Part shown: positions 7,165 to 16,305 of the stretch, one piece after another | Position numbering within the stretch: position 1 is the stretch's first letter | How the letters are laid out: the number at the start of each line of letters is the position of its first letter | From: Limisphaerales bacterium | GTDB taxonomy: Bacteria; Verrucomicrobiota; Verrucomicrobiia; Limisphaerales; UBA1096 | Assembly (NCBI GenBank): GCA_004213515.1 | Contig: SHAK01000002.1 | Location: 57,941 to 121,940 of the forward strand | Reading direction: 5' to 3' | DNA length: 64,000 nt | The notes under the pieces: model-generated | Told to the model about the DNA's origin: nothing | Database searches by the model: none | What the model saw: only the letters and a program-made list of their open reading frames with translations | Made by a program: the position numbers and the translations under genes

Positions 7165-8133
7165 TTAACTTTCTTCAGTTTTTTCCTTCATATTTTTCAG
7201 GTTACCTTCCCAACTATTCCACCAATTTTTAAATTGTCGCCACTGTGCATGAAGATATTCACGTTGACTCATATGAAGTTGATCTGATGAAAAAATTTGG
7301 TTAGCAAACTCCAAATGACCTTCAAGAACCATGAGTTCCTTGTAATAAAGAACCAAGTCAGGCCCTTCATCAAACTTTGATAATACTGAGAGCGCATCGT
7401 CTAGCTCCTTGGCCAATCGGAGTGCCTTATTATTACCAGATGCGGCCTGTTCACATAACCCAACTAAGCGCAAAACCTCTTTCGGCAATGCATTGCCCAC
7501 ACCAGTAATTGCCCCAGAAGCGCCACAGCGGACGTAACCATGAAAAACTTGAGTATCAACTCCAACCATTAAGGTAAGACTTGAGTCCTGATTAGTAATA
7601 TTTTCAGCGGCGTAACTTAGTGATGCAGCACCACCAAATTCTTTAAAACCTATTAAATTTGAAAATTTGCGATTGAGTTTGAAAAATAAATCAGCCTTAG
7701 TTTCAAATCCATAATAAGGGCTATTATAAATTACTGAGGGCAAATCACCGGCTGCCTCAAGAACTCCTGTAAAATGAATATGTTGGGCTGCCGAAGAGAT
7801 CCCTCTCGAGAGGACTCGAGGAATAATCATTAATCCAGCCGCACCTACCTTTCTTGCATGAATAGCGTGGTTGACAGCTTGCCTCGGACTTTGGGCTCCA
7901 GTTCCCACTACCACTGGAACACCAGCTTTAACTAATTGACTTATCCCTTCTTGCCGCTGTTCATCCGTCAACAAAGGCCAGTCTCCCATTGATCCGCAAT
8001 ACACAACACCACGCATTCCAACTTTCACCAATCGCTTGGCGGTATCTACTAATGCATCGTAATTGGGATTACCATTAATATCACAAGGAGTCATTAAAGC
8101 GGGAATGCAACCACGAAAAATATTCGAACTCAT
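7165..8133 (-). CDS. DapA/NanA-family class I aldolase (dihydrodipicolinate synthase-like)
   Basis: A TIM-barrel lyase of about 322 residues in the DHDPS/N-acetylneuraminate lyase family, which makes or breaks C-C bonds on 2-keto acids through a lysine Schiff base. The ATG at 8133 is preferred; an in-frame GTG at 8151 adds six residues. Counted from that GTG, Lys170 in IGFKEFGG is the Schiff-base residue and Tyr142 in VIYNSPYYG the catalytic tyrosine. The substrate loop is GSMGDW instead of the usual GxTGE, so true DapA activity is unlikely. It follows the DUF1501 gene after about 50 bases on the same strand, suggesting a role in sugar-acid or sialic-acid-like catabolism. The substrate is unknown. 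Confidence 0.8.
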   Translation of the reverse strand: MSSNIFRGCIPALMTPCDINGNPNYDALVDTAKRLVKVGMRGVVYCGSMGDWPLLTDEQRQEGISQLVKAGVPVVVGTGAQSPRQAVNHAIHARKVGAAGLMIIPRVLSRGISSAAQHIHFTGVLEAAGDLPSVIYNSPYYGFETKADLFFKLNRKFSNLIGFKEFGGAASLSYAAENITNQDSSLTLMVGVDTQVFHGYVRCGASGAITGVGNALPKEVLRLVGLCEQAASGNNKALRLAKELDDALSVLSKFDEGPDLVLYYKELMVLEGHLEFANQIFSSDQLHMSQREYLHAQWRQFKNWWNSWEGNLKNMKEKTEES

Positions 8134-8184
8134 GTCCCGGAAATCATCCACAGTTCAAGCCAATTTGGTCAACTCTCATAATGG

Positions 8185-9597
8185 CTAAACTAAAAGATTT
8201 TGAACAACCTCACCATGGACATCTGTTAAGCGAAAGTCACGGCCTTGGTGCCTATAAGTAAACTTCTCATGGTTCATACCAAGGCAATGAAGAATAGTCG
8301 CATTTAGGTCATGGACATGAACTTTTTTATGTTCAGCAAAATAACCAAACTCATCAGTAGCGCCATGTACAATTCCTGGTCGAACCCCACCTCCGGCCAT
8401 CCATACGGTAAATCCATGAGGGTGATGATCACGACCAAAACCAGCCCCACTCCCTTGCGCCATGGGGGTCCTCCCAAATTCACCACCCCAAACCACTAAT
8501 GTTTCATCAAGCAAACCACGCTGTTTAAGGTCAGATATCAAGGCAGCGATAGGCCGATCAACAGCAAGGCATCGCTCAGAATGTTGCTTATAAATATCGC
8601 CATGGGAATCCCAACCTTTTTCGTATAACTGAATAAATCTAACACCACTCTCACTTAAACGCCTAGCAAGAAGGCAGTTGTTAGCAAAGGAAACCTTCCC
8701 TAGTTCAGCACCATAAGTTTCAAGCACCTGCTCTGGCTCACTAGCAATATTTGCTAACTCTGGAACTGCAACCTGCATCCGAAATGCCAACTCGTACTGT
8801 TTGATTCGTGCTATAATTGCAGGATCTTTTACTAACTCGTGACGATGACGGTTTAACGAACTCAAGAGGCTAATTTGTTCACGACGTGTTTCACGGCTAA
8901 CCCCTTCTGGATTCTTAAGGTACAACACTGGTTCTCCCTGAGTACGCAACTGCACTCCCTGATACTCTGGAGGTAAAAAACCAGCACCCCAGTAACTATC
9001 AAGTAATGGTTGAATGTTACGACCTGACGCTAAAACAATGTATGCCGGTAGATCGCTATTTTCAGTACCCAGTCCATAAGAAGCCCACGCACCAAGCGAA
9101 GGCCAACCGAATCTCACATTCCCAGTGTTCATGAATGTTACTGCAGGATCATGGTTGAAAGTATCGGAATACAATGACCGAACAACAGCTAATTCATCGG
9201 CCACACTTCCAATATGCGGGAACAACTCAGAAATCTCAGTACCACTTTGGCCATACTTTCGGAATGACCAAGAAGAACCTTTTACTTTTGGTTCCTTGGT
9301 TTTAATCATCGCGAACTCATGGTTTTTAATAATATTCGCAGGCATCGACTGTCCGTCCAGCTTTGTAAGTAAAGGCTTAGGGTCAAATGTATCAACATGC
9401 GAAGGCCCACCGGACATGAAAAGACTAATGACTCTTTTAGCACGTGGAGCAAAATGTGGTCCATACTGGTTAGTCATAGCATTCTCACGGAGCATACAAC
9501 CCAAGGCCAAACCACCAAAACCTCCAGCTGCCCGACCAAAAAACGCCCGACGTGTTTGGGCTGCAAGAAAATCAGATTGAAAATTAAAAGGTCTCAT
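8185..9597 (-). CDS. DUF1501 family protein with twin-arginine signal
   Basis: A 470-residue DUF1501 protein, a sulfatase-fold family very abundant in planctomycetes and verrucomicrobia. The N-terminus carries a Tat-like signal, TRRAFFGRAAGGFGGLALG, so export is expected. Family landmarks are FMSGGPSHVDTFDPKP, the central VRFIQLYEKGWDSHGD and the C-terminal VVWGGEFGRTPMAQGSGAGFGRDHHP. Its ATG overlaps the TGA of the upstream PSD1 gene (ATGA), the standard pairing. The biochemical role is unknown; co-occurrence with PSD1 cytochrome-like proteins suggests a periplasmic or surface role in polysaccharide processing. Confidence 0.92.
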   Translation of the reverse strand: MRPFNFQSDFLAAQTRRAFFGRAAGGFGGLALGCMLRENAMTNQYGPHFAPRAKRVISLFMSGGPSHVDTFDPKPLLTKLDGQSMPANIIKNHEFAMIKTKEPKVKGSSWSFRKYGQSGTEISELFPHIGSVADELAVVRSLYSDTFNHDPAVTFMNTGNVRFGWPSLGAWASYGLGTENSDLPAYIVLASGRNIQPLLDSYWGAGFLPPEYQGVQLRTQGEPVLYLKNPEGVSRETRREQISLLSSLNRHRHELVKDPAIIARIKQYELAFRMQVAVPELANIASEPEQVLETYGAELGKVSFANNCLLARRLSESGVRFIQLYEKGWDSHGDIYKQHSERCLAVDRPIAALISDLKQRGLLDETLVVWGGEFGRTPMAQGSGAGFGRDHHPHGFTVWMAGGGVRPGIVHGATDEFGYFAEHKKVHVHDLNATILHCLGMNHEKFTYRHQGRDFRLTDVHGEVVQNLLV

Positions 9598-12110
9598 TCG
9601 CGGTACAACCCTTCATCGAGATTGAGTAAAACTGCAGCAAAAACAGACCACTCATCTCCAACAGTCTTTGCTCTTTTTTCCCGATGTTGACTTATAAATT
9701 GAAGGGAATGTTGCAGCTCCTGAGAATCCGGCATCCTTGAAAAGCAAATAAGATAAGCCATCCTCACTTTTTCAGAGTCTCCTTCATACTTGCTCAGACG
9801 CTTTGCCAAGTCATTAGCCGCAGCATGCATAGCTGGCTCATTCATGCCTATCAAAGCCTGCTGAGGCGTGTTTGTAACTGAGCGTTTAGCCACGCATACC
9901 TGCCGCGTGGGAGCATCAAAAGTAGACATTACAGGATGAAGCATCATGCGTTTCCAATAAGTGTATATTGAACGCCGGAATTGATTTTCACCAATAGAAT
10001 TATTCCACTTAAAATTCGAATTCCCGGGTAAATCCTGACCGCGTTCCTCATAAAGTCCAGCAGGCTGCACTGGAAAAACACTTGGTCCACCAAGACGACG
10101 GGATAATTTACCGGATGATGCAAGTATTCGATCTCGAATTTGCTCCGCAGGTAGTCGCACACGCGAGAACCTAGCAAGTAATCGATTAGATGAATCAACC
10201 TTAGAGAGATCCTCTCGATGTATAGAAACTTGCCGATAGGTCGAAGAATTGACAATTAATCGATGCATTGCCTTAACATCCCAACCACTCTCAACAAAAC
10301 GGACTGCTAACCAATCCAATAATTTCGGATGCGACGGACGGTCTCCGTATAGTCCAAAATCCGCAACTGTACGCACTAAACCCTCACCAAAATGATATCG
10401 CCAGATTCTATTTACTGCTACCCTAGCAGTTAGCGGTTGATCATCAGAAAAAAGCCAACGTGCAAAATCAAGCCTGTTCGGATTACGACCTTTTGATGAA
10501 CGTATGACTGGTAGTATTTCTGGGGTGCCAGCAATAATTTTTTCTCCTTTGTTTTTGTAATCTCCACGAATAAGCAAATGAGTAACTCGTGGTTCAGTCA
10601 ACTCATCCATTACAGGCACCTCTATCGAAGGCGTATCTAATTTAGCTACTTGGCTAAATAATTGCTGATACTCAGGCAACAAAGGACTAGATAAATCTAT
10701 ACCAGCTGGATTATCGATCGCTCGATCGTATAATTTGACATTTTTTAGCTTTCCTTCAAACCGAAAAGCTGTCGCTTTAGATGAATTTTCAAAACCAGCA
10801 CCGACGGCAAGGCTTCGAGTACTTTTAGCAATAGTTTTTGGAACTGCACCCTCAACTCGAACAGCCTTATCTTCAATCCCATCAACAAAAAACCTTACTG
10901 AACGCCCAGCTTCGAAAACCATTGCCACATGATGAGGAAGTCCATCATTAACTCGCTGACTTCCATATGCAACTGCACCCTGAAACGTAGCTGCATCGGA
11001 GGAAAACCAAGCAAAAAGTTTTCCTGGGTTGGCCTTCACATCCCCTTCCCCTCCAATCCCAAAAATATAACTACGCTGCCCCGCCTTCCAATCATACTTA
11101 GAAAGAATATTACCAACCGGAGTAACTGTCTGGACCTCTGCTGTGACACTCATATCTTGATGTAAATTAAACAAATTCGGATCCTGGATCTGTTGTATTT
11201 TCTGCCACTCACCAACAATTCCTTCATGTTTTACGAGACCAAAAGGGATCTTCTCCCTGATCATATCTAAACGCTTGATTATTCGATTTTTTTTAAGTTT
11301 TGAATCTGAAGGGGTTAGCATCATCATAGGACCGTGTACTCCATAGCCGCTACCTAGGTGAGGTACATTATTGAAGATCGCAAACATCCTATAATAATCT
11401 TTCTGACTAATTGGATCGTGCTTATGGTCGTGACACTCGGCACACTCTAAAGTCAAACCAAGCCAAGTTCGGCCAGTTGATTCTAGTCGATCAACAATAC
11501 CTTTAATACGAAACTCTTCCTTACGAGGATTATTACCTTTTGCCTGCATAGCATGTCGATGAAATGCACTAGCAACTCGCTGGTTCTGAGTGGCATTAGG
11601 GACCATATCACCTGCGAGTTGATCAATTGAAAATCTATTAAACGGCATATTAGTATTGAATGCATCGATAACCCAATCGCGGTAAGGCCAAACATTTCTT
11701 GTTCGATCTGCAGCATAACCAGAAGTATCAGCGAACCTAGCAAGGTCGAACCAATCTTGTGCCTGTCTTTCCCCAAAATGAGGGGATGCCAACAAGCGAT
11801 CAACTAAAAGAGAATAAGCTTTTATTGAATCATCGCTAATAAAATCCAACACCAAATTTGGCGACGGAGGCAATCCTGTTAGATCCAATGACAATCTTCT
11901 TACAAGTGTAGCCCGATCCGCCTCCTTGGAGGGCACAATTTTCTCAGCTTCAAGTTTAGCTAAAATGAATTGATCTATTTCATTCCTTATCCAGCTGGAA
12001 TCTCGAACCTCCGTTGGTAAACTATTTTTGGGAGGAATAAATGCCCAGTGCTCCGCTTTCACCAAAACAGGCAAAGAAAGCAAAATTAAAAAATACTTTA
12101 AGCGGAACAC
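9594..12110 (-). CDS. PSD1 protein: DUF1549 + LamG-like + DUF1553
   Basis: An 838-residue exported protein. Residues 1-19 are a signal peptide, read from a GTG start. DUF1549 follows (ADRATLVRRLSLDLTGLPPSP, then ERQAQDWFDLARFADTSGY) and includes a CAECHDHKHDP motif, a CxxCH-type haem or metal site. A concanavalin/LamG-like domain sits in the middle (about 330-470; WKAGQRSYIFGIGG, HHVAMVFEAGRSVRFFVDG). DUF1553 ends the protein (LTARVAVNRIWRYHFGEGLV, STFDAPTRQVC). Unlike the second PSD1 here (60093), it has no N-terminal PSCyt1 haem domain. It is the first gene of the PSD1-DUF1501-aldolase operon. The glycan-binding middle domain fits a polysaccharide target; the enzymatic role is unknown. Confidence 0.9.
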   Translation of the reverse strand: MFRLKYFLILLSLPVLVKAEHWAFIPPKNSLPTEVRDSSWIRNEIDQFILAKLEAEKIVPSKEADRATLVRRLSLDLTGLPPSPNLVLDFISDDSIKAYSLLVDRLLASPHFGERQAQDWFDLARFADTSGYAADRTRNVWPYRDWVIDAFNTNMPFNRFSIDQLAGDMVPNATQNQRVASAFHRHAMQAKGNNPRKEEFRIKGIVDRLESTGRTWLGLTLECAECHDHKHDPISQKDYYRMFAIFNNVPHLGSGYGVHGPMMMLTPSDSKLKKNRIIKRLDMIREKIPFGLVKHEGIVGEWQKIQQIQDPNLFNLHQDMSVTAEVQTVTPVGNILSKYDWKAGQRSYIFGIGGEGDVKANPGKLFAWFSSDAATFQGAVAYGSQRVNDGLPHHVAMVFEAGRSVRFFVDGIEDKAVRVEGAVPKTIAKSTRSLAVGAGFENSSKATAFRFEGKLKNVKLYDRAIDNPAGIDLSSPLLPEYQQLFSQVAKLDTPSIEVPVMDELTEPRVTHLLIRGDYKNKGEKIIAGTPEILPVIRSSKGRNPNRLDFARWLFSDDQPLTARVAVNRIWRYHFGEGLVRTVADFGLYGDRPSHPKLLDWLAVRFVESGWDVKAMHRLIVNSSTYRQVSIHREDLSKVDSSNRLLARFSRVRLPAEQIRDRILASSGKLSRRLGGPSVFPVQPAGLYEERGQDLPGNSNFKWNNSIGENQFRRSIYTYWKRMMLHPVMSTFDAPTRQVCVAKRSVTNTPQQALIGMNEPAMHAAANDLAKRLSKYEGDSEKVRMAYLICFSRMPDSQELQHSLQFISQHREKRAKTVGDEWSVFAAVLLNLDEGLYRE

Positions 12111-12220
12111 TTAAAGACCTTGGTAAGACTTCAAAATCTACTCAAGCATAATCATAGTCATAAAATATACACTTTAGCCTTTTCACTTGGCCAAAGTGGT
12201 TAAGATAACTAAATTGAGTT

Positions 12221-13612
12221 ATGGCTTTTTACAAAATAAGTCTAGTTCGAACACTTCTATATGTATGCGTAATGCAAAGTCTAGCATTTGGCTTAGTATC
12301 AGCGACTGAGGAAAAAGATATCGCATTTTGGAATTCAGTTTACAAAGAAAACCATGTCGTTCAAATCCATATATCTGCGAACCGCGAAGCATGGGATGCA
12401 ATGCAGCCCAAGAAGGTAGAACGTAATCCAGACGGGCCAAAAGTTCATTTCGGAAATAAATTTGGCTACGCCAAGGCAAACATCACTATAGATGGTGAAG
12501 TTTTTAAAGATGCTGGTCTGAGATTTAAGGGAAACTCATCGTATCGTTTCGCAGGGCGAAGCCTAAAAAAACCTTTTAAGATTGATACTAACCGCTTCAT
12601 TAAAGGGCAGAAATTTCATGGACGAACAAAGATCAATCTGTCGAATGCATTTCTCGACTCAGCCTTCATGAAGGAAAAGCTAGGATATGAAATTTATCGG
12701 GCTGCTGGCATTCCAACTCCAGACGTTGGTTGGGCTGCTGTCACACTCACAGTCGAAGGGGTTACAGAAAAAAAGCATCTGGGTGTCTACTGTCTAATCG
12801 AACAAGTAGATGATCGTTATTTAACCCGAAAGTTTGGTAAAAATTCAAAAGATAGCTTGTTAATGAAACCCGAAGCTGTTGATGACTGGGAATATTTTGG
12901 TAGCGAATTAGAGAAATATCAGCGGTACGGCATCAAGTATGGAAAAAATAACACGAAACTAATTAAACGATTTTCTGAATTGCTTAAACTCATTGAACAC
13001 GGATCAAAAACAGAATTTGAAAAACAAATTGGCAATCGATTAGATTTAAACTTTTTTGCTGGTTATCTTGCTGCAACATCAATCCTAGTCAATATCGACA
13101 GCTATGTAGGCATGCCGCACAACTATTATTTAATGATCGATAAGGCCAACGAAAAATTAAGAATACTTCCATGGGACTTAAACGAAACATTCGGCACTTT
13201 CACAATGGGGAGATCTCCAGAAATGCTAGTTAAATGGGACATAGACAAACCTTTGATTTCCAAGCGTCGACTTTCAGAGCGACTATTTGAAATGGAGTCT
13301 TTTAGAAAACGTTATCGGGCTATTATTGTCAAATTAATGAAAGAAGATTTCATCGAGGAAAAATTATTTAAACGGATATCTGCATTTGAAAAGGCCATCA
13401 TCCCTCATATCAAAAAAGACGAGATTGGAAAAGGCCTCCCAGGCATGTACATGGGTATAAACGGCGATTCAAGTGGAGTTAATAAGGCAGTTGGTCGAAG
13501 AGTATTCGCTATCAAACCTTTTATTCGTCAGCGTATCGCAAGCGTTAATGATCAATTGGCAGGCAAAGCCGAAGGTGAAAAAATCCAAGGCCGCAGAAAA
13601 CGGCCGAGATAA
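12221..13612 (+). CDS. CotH-like (spore-coat kinase fold) exported protein
   Basis: A 463-residue CotH-family protein, an atypical protein-kinase fold first known from spore coats but widespread in non-sporulating bacteria. A signal peptide covers about residues 1-28. Family motifs are GLRFKGNSSYRF followed by KKPFKIDTNRF, INLSNAFLDSAFMKEKLGYEIYRAAGIPTP, the YCLIEQVDDRYL stretch, and the catalytic-type ILPWDLNETFG near residue 325. It is the only plus-strand gene between two long minus-strand operons and converges on the methyltransferase gene at 13619. In PVC genomes CotH proteins often accompany PSD1/DUF1501 genes; the target protein is unknown. Confidence 0.88.
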   Translation: MAFYKISLVRTLLYVCVMQSLAFGLVSATEEKDIAFWNSVYKENHVVQIHISANREAWDAMQPKKVERNPDGPKVHFGNKFGYAKANITIDGEVFKDAGLRFKGNSSYRFAGRSLKKPFKIDTNRFIKGQKFHGRTKINLSNAFLDSAFMKEKLGYEIYRAAGIPTPDVGWAAVTLTVEGVTEKKHLGVYCLIEQVDDRYLTRKFGKNSKDSLLMKPEAVDDWEYFGSELEKYQRYGIKYGKNNTKLIKRFSELLKLIEHGSKTEFEKQIGNRLDLNFFAGYLAATSILVNIDSYVGMPHNYYLMIDKANEKLRILPWDLNETFGTFTMGRSPEMLVKWDIDKPLISKRRLSERLFEMESFRKRYRAIIVKLMKEDFIEEKLFKRISAFEKAIIPHIKKDEIGKGLPGMYMGINGDSSGVNKAVGRRVFAIKPFIRQRIASVNDQLAGKAEGEKIQGRRKRPR

Positions 13613-13618
13613 ACGAAC

Positions 13619-14335
13619 TCACAACTTTAATTCTTTCATCGACCAAAGGCTAAGGTTTTTGTCCTTAAACTCTATCTCCAAACAATTCTCATTAATAACT
13701 TCAGCAGGATACGGCAGATTAAATGGTGGGAGCATCAAGTTAATAGGACGCCACTGACCAGTAACAATATCATTATTTCGTTTCACGTCTGGGAAATTAG
13801 TAGTTAATAACCATTTTATACCGGATCGATTGATATTAATAAATGCAGCTTGCACATCATCAAAAGACATGTGCACCAAACAATCCCTACAAAGAATAAC
13901 ATCAGCAGCGGGCAATGAGTCTTTTACAAGGTTTATCTTTTTAAATTCTATTCCTTCGCGAGCATATTTAGCCAGATTACGCTCCACGAGTTCGCTCACT
14001 AAATCTCCACCTATGTAATTTATTTCTGAGAGATCAACATGTTGCATCCAGTGAAAGTCTCCACATGGCAAATCAAGTAATGTCTTTACCTCAAGCTTGT
14101 GGAACATTTTTCGAAGTCTTTCACGTAACCATTTAGTTTCTTCCAAAGTTGAACCTGGACCAGAAACCGATTCGATTTCATTCCAATGATTCGTTTCATA
14201 AAAGTGCCTAAAACGATCCTCAGAATTAGTAAATCGCTTAACTAAACGCTGTCCAGAATATCGCTGAAGTAATCGATACAAAGGCCCTGCATATTTCCGC
14301 AAAGTTTGCTCGAGATTTTTTTTTAAACGATCCAC
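13619..14335 (-). CDS. Class I SAM-dependent methyltransferase
   Basis: A Rossmann-fold methyltransferase of about 238 residues. The SAM-binding motif is LLDLPCGDFHWMQHVDL, followed by YIGGDLVSELVERN and ADVILCRDCLVHMSF. The DLPCGDFxW form is typical of a family found in cell-surface polysaccharide loci. I prefer the GTG at 14335, which overlaps the permease stop as TAGTG and is preceded by AGGAAGGA at good spacing; a GTG at 14365 would add ten residues. It is the last gene of the eight-gene run and probably modifies a sugar or lipid made or exported by it. Confidence 0.8.
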   Translation of the reverse strand: MDRLKKNLEQTLRKYAGPLYRLLQRYSGQRLVKRFTNSEDRFRHFYETNHWNEIESVSGPGSTLEETKWLRERLRKMFHKLEVKTLLDLPCGDFHWMQHVDLSEINYIGGDLVSELVERNLAKYAREGIEFKKINLVKDSLPAADVILCRDCLVHMSFDDVQAAFININRSGIKWLLTTNFPDVKRNNDIVTGQWRPINLMLPPFNLPYPAEVINENCLEIEFKDKNLSLWSMKELKL

Positions 14336-15336
14336 TAATCGTATTCCTTCCTTGAAAAAATCCACATACCCAATAATAGAAAAGAAAGGAAAGCCAAAAC
14401 CAAAATAATTTGTGACGAGACAGCCCCAACAGGATCATAGGCAGGAATACTTGACTCTAAACCGAGTGACAACGACTTATCATATAGCCAACTATTAGCA
14501 TAAAATGAGACAGTGATACTCTTCACTACTCCTGGCATATTCGCGGTAAGGGTCTCGACCATTAATGCATAAGCCAACGCAAGAAATGTCGCCCGACGAA
14601 CCAACGCACTGAATAGTAAAAACAAGCTGACATAACAGGTAGTAGCAAGAAAAACTACAGGGGTATATTTATAACAAACATCAAAACCGGCTGTGCCAAT
14701 AATCAAACAAAGCGCAGCCAAACAACTCAGTGTAACTGCAAGGGTAAGCAATAAAACAGCTAAATAGATTGAGAAATATATAAGCGATCGCGGAATACTA
14801 GTACTAAGCAAGTAAACTAAAGTCTGACTAGTGCGCTCTCCGGAAATCGCGGCTGAAGCGTAACCAAGCGAAATGATCGGAAGAAGAAAACCCATGAAGA
14901 GTGGTTGGAGAATTTTGCCGGCAAGTTGTAACCCTGTGCGATCAGGCTGTATCCGTACCAACGTTTCACGGCGACTAACCTTAAAATCGTTTTCAATTAT
15001 AATTTCACTAATTACACCGCTTACTCTGGCTTTTAGTTCTCTCTTCCCCCCTCTTCTTCCTTGGACAACGCACACAACTGACTCAGCTTCGACACGGTCA
15101 CCAACTACATAGTAAGCATTAGTTTCCGGTGACAATGCTCGGTAATATGTTGTTGTCCCTCTCATCGGTGCCCGCACATAAGAATCTGAAGCCAACCAAA
15201 CAATAGTAATCGCCAAGGACAATCCCAGAAGGACAGTTATTACAATCGTTTGACGCGAAAAAAACTGACGCCTAAGTGTCAATCCAAACACCTGAAAACA
15301 GGAAGCAAAAAGAGAAAATTGAAGGGTTGTTTTCAT
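14335..15336 (-). CDS. ABC-2-type permease with inserted biotinyl/lipoyl-like domain
   Basis: A 333-residue membrane protein. TM1 lies at about 31-50, followed by an approximately 80-residue soluble insert and then five or so TM helices (about 143-166, 182-203, 207-230, 235-260, 302-325). The C-terminal helices carry the usual ABC-2 pattern (GYASAAISGERTSQTLVYLLSTSIPRS). The insert (about 52-131) closely follows the biotin carboxyl carrier domain: YVRAPMRGTTTYYRALSP, VVGDRVEAESVVCVVQ, LKARVSGVISEIIIEN and ETLVRIQP. The biotin-accepting AMKM is replaced by QGRRGGK. With the N-terminus in the cytoplasm, the insert would face the periplasm. It partners the ATPase encoded three bases upstream. 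The transported substrate is unknown. Confidence 0.82.
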   Translation of the reverse strand: MKTTLQFSLFASCFQVFGLTLRRQFFSRQTIVITVLLGLSLAITIVWLASDSYVRAPMRGTTTYYRALSPETNAYYVVGDRVEAESVVCVVQGRRGGKRELKARVSGVISEIIIENDFKVSRRETLVRIQPDRTGLQLAGKILQPLFMGFLLPIISLGYASAAISGERTSQTLVYLLSTSIPRSLIYFSIYLAVLLLTLAVTLSCLAALCLIIGTAGFDVCYKYTPVVFLATTCYVSLFLLFSALVRRATFLALAYALMVETLTANMPGVVKSITVSFYANSWLYDKSLSLGLESSIPAYDPVGAVSSQIILVLAFLSFLLLGMWIFSRKEYD

Positions 15337-15339
15337 TAG

Positions 15340-16305
15340 TTATCCTGGTTTTGATGAGCGTTCCATAAGATAATCAAAAATAGGCTCAGCCGATGTATCA
15401 GTTGCTTTTAGCCCACGAATATCAACATTCTTCGAAAGAACAAATTCAGCGAACTCTCCATAAAACCGGTTCGGATTTTGAACCTCCAAAAACAAGTCAT
15501 CTGATGTCTCGATCCTCACAGATTTTACAGAATCAAGCTCCATTAACAGTGAAGCAACTCGTCGGGGTGTCTCACACGAAACTCGAACTTTTAGTGGATA
15601 ATCGTCCAGTAAATCACGGATAGTTTCCAGCGAACCAGATGCTAATAATTTCCCTCGGCACACAAAAATTATGTGATCTGCCAACTGATCCATTTCGTTA
15701 AGGATATGACTTGAGATTAATACCGCCTTACCATCCTGAGCCAAACGAATGAATAACTCATTAAGCTCATCTCTCCCTACCGGATCAATCCCGTTTAGAG
15801 GCTCATCAAGTACTAGTAAATCAGGATCATGAATCAGCGCTTGTCCAAGCTTGATACGTTGTCGCATTCCTTTTGAATAAGTACGAATCGGCCGATGAGC
15901 CCGATCGGCCATACCTACGATATCAAGTACCGTTTCAGTACGGTGCCTAGCCTCATCTCCTTTAAATCCATGCAAACCAGCAGAGACACGCACCGCTTTA
16001 CGACCAGGCATCTCATCCCATGCTGCGTCACCGTATGGACAAAAACCAACATGAGACTTGGCCTTTGCTGACCATGCATTGTTTTCGCAAATGCGAATCC
16101 CACCGATACTGGGCTTGCTTTGTCCAGTAAGAAGCCTAAGCAGCGTAGTTTTTCCAGCTCCGTTAGGTCCGACTAAACCCGTGATGCCAGGATTAATATC
16201 TAGACTAATACCATTTAACGCCATCAAAGGTCCGAACCATTTTGATACATTCTTAACCTCAACGATGGGAGATGCGGATACAGATACTGAAGGCTCAAGA
16301 GTCAT
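15340..16305 (-). CDS. ABC transporter ATP-binding protein
   Basis: An ABC ATPase of about 321 residues. Walker A is GPNGAGKTTLL, the signature YSKGMRQRIKLGQAL, Walker B LLVLDEPLNGIDP, and the H-loop lies in LISSHILNEM. I place the start at 16305, where ATG overlaps the TGA of the upstream permease (ATGA); the open frame reaches back to 16362. The roughly 100-residue C-terminal extension after the H-loop resembles those of ABC-2 exporters. It is encoded between two permeases and probably energises the downstream one at 14335-15336. Confidence 0.93.
   Translation of the reverse strand: MTLEPSVSVSASPIVEVKNVSKWFGPLMALNGISLDINPGITGLVGPNGAGKTTLLRLLTGQSKPSIGGIRICENNAWSAKAKSHVGFCPYGDAAWDEMPGRKAVRVSAGLHGFKGDEARHRTETVLDIVGMADRAHRPIRTYSKGMRQRIKLGQALIHDPDLLVLDEPLNGIDPVGRDELNELFIRLAQDGKAVLISSHILNEMDQLADHIIFVCRGKLLASGSLETIRDLLDDYPLKVRVSCETPRRVASLLMELDSVKSVRIETSDDLFLEVQNPNRFYGEFAEFVLSKNVDIRGLKATDTSAEPIFDYLMERSSKPG

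Noticed and set aside
7165..8133. Calling the aldolase dapA
   Set aside because: The GxTGE loop is replaced by GSMGDW and the gene lies in a PSD1/DUF1501 context, not with lysine genes.
14944..15183. The BCCP-like insert as a true biotin acceptor
   Set aside because: The AMKM motif is replaced by QGRRGGK, and the loop is expected outside the cytoplasm where biotin ligase does not act.
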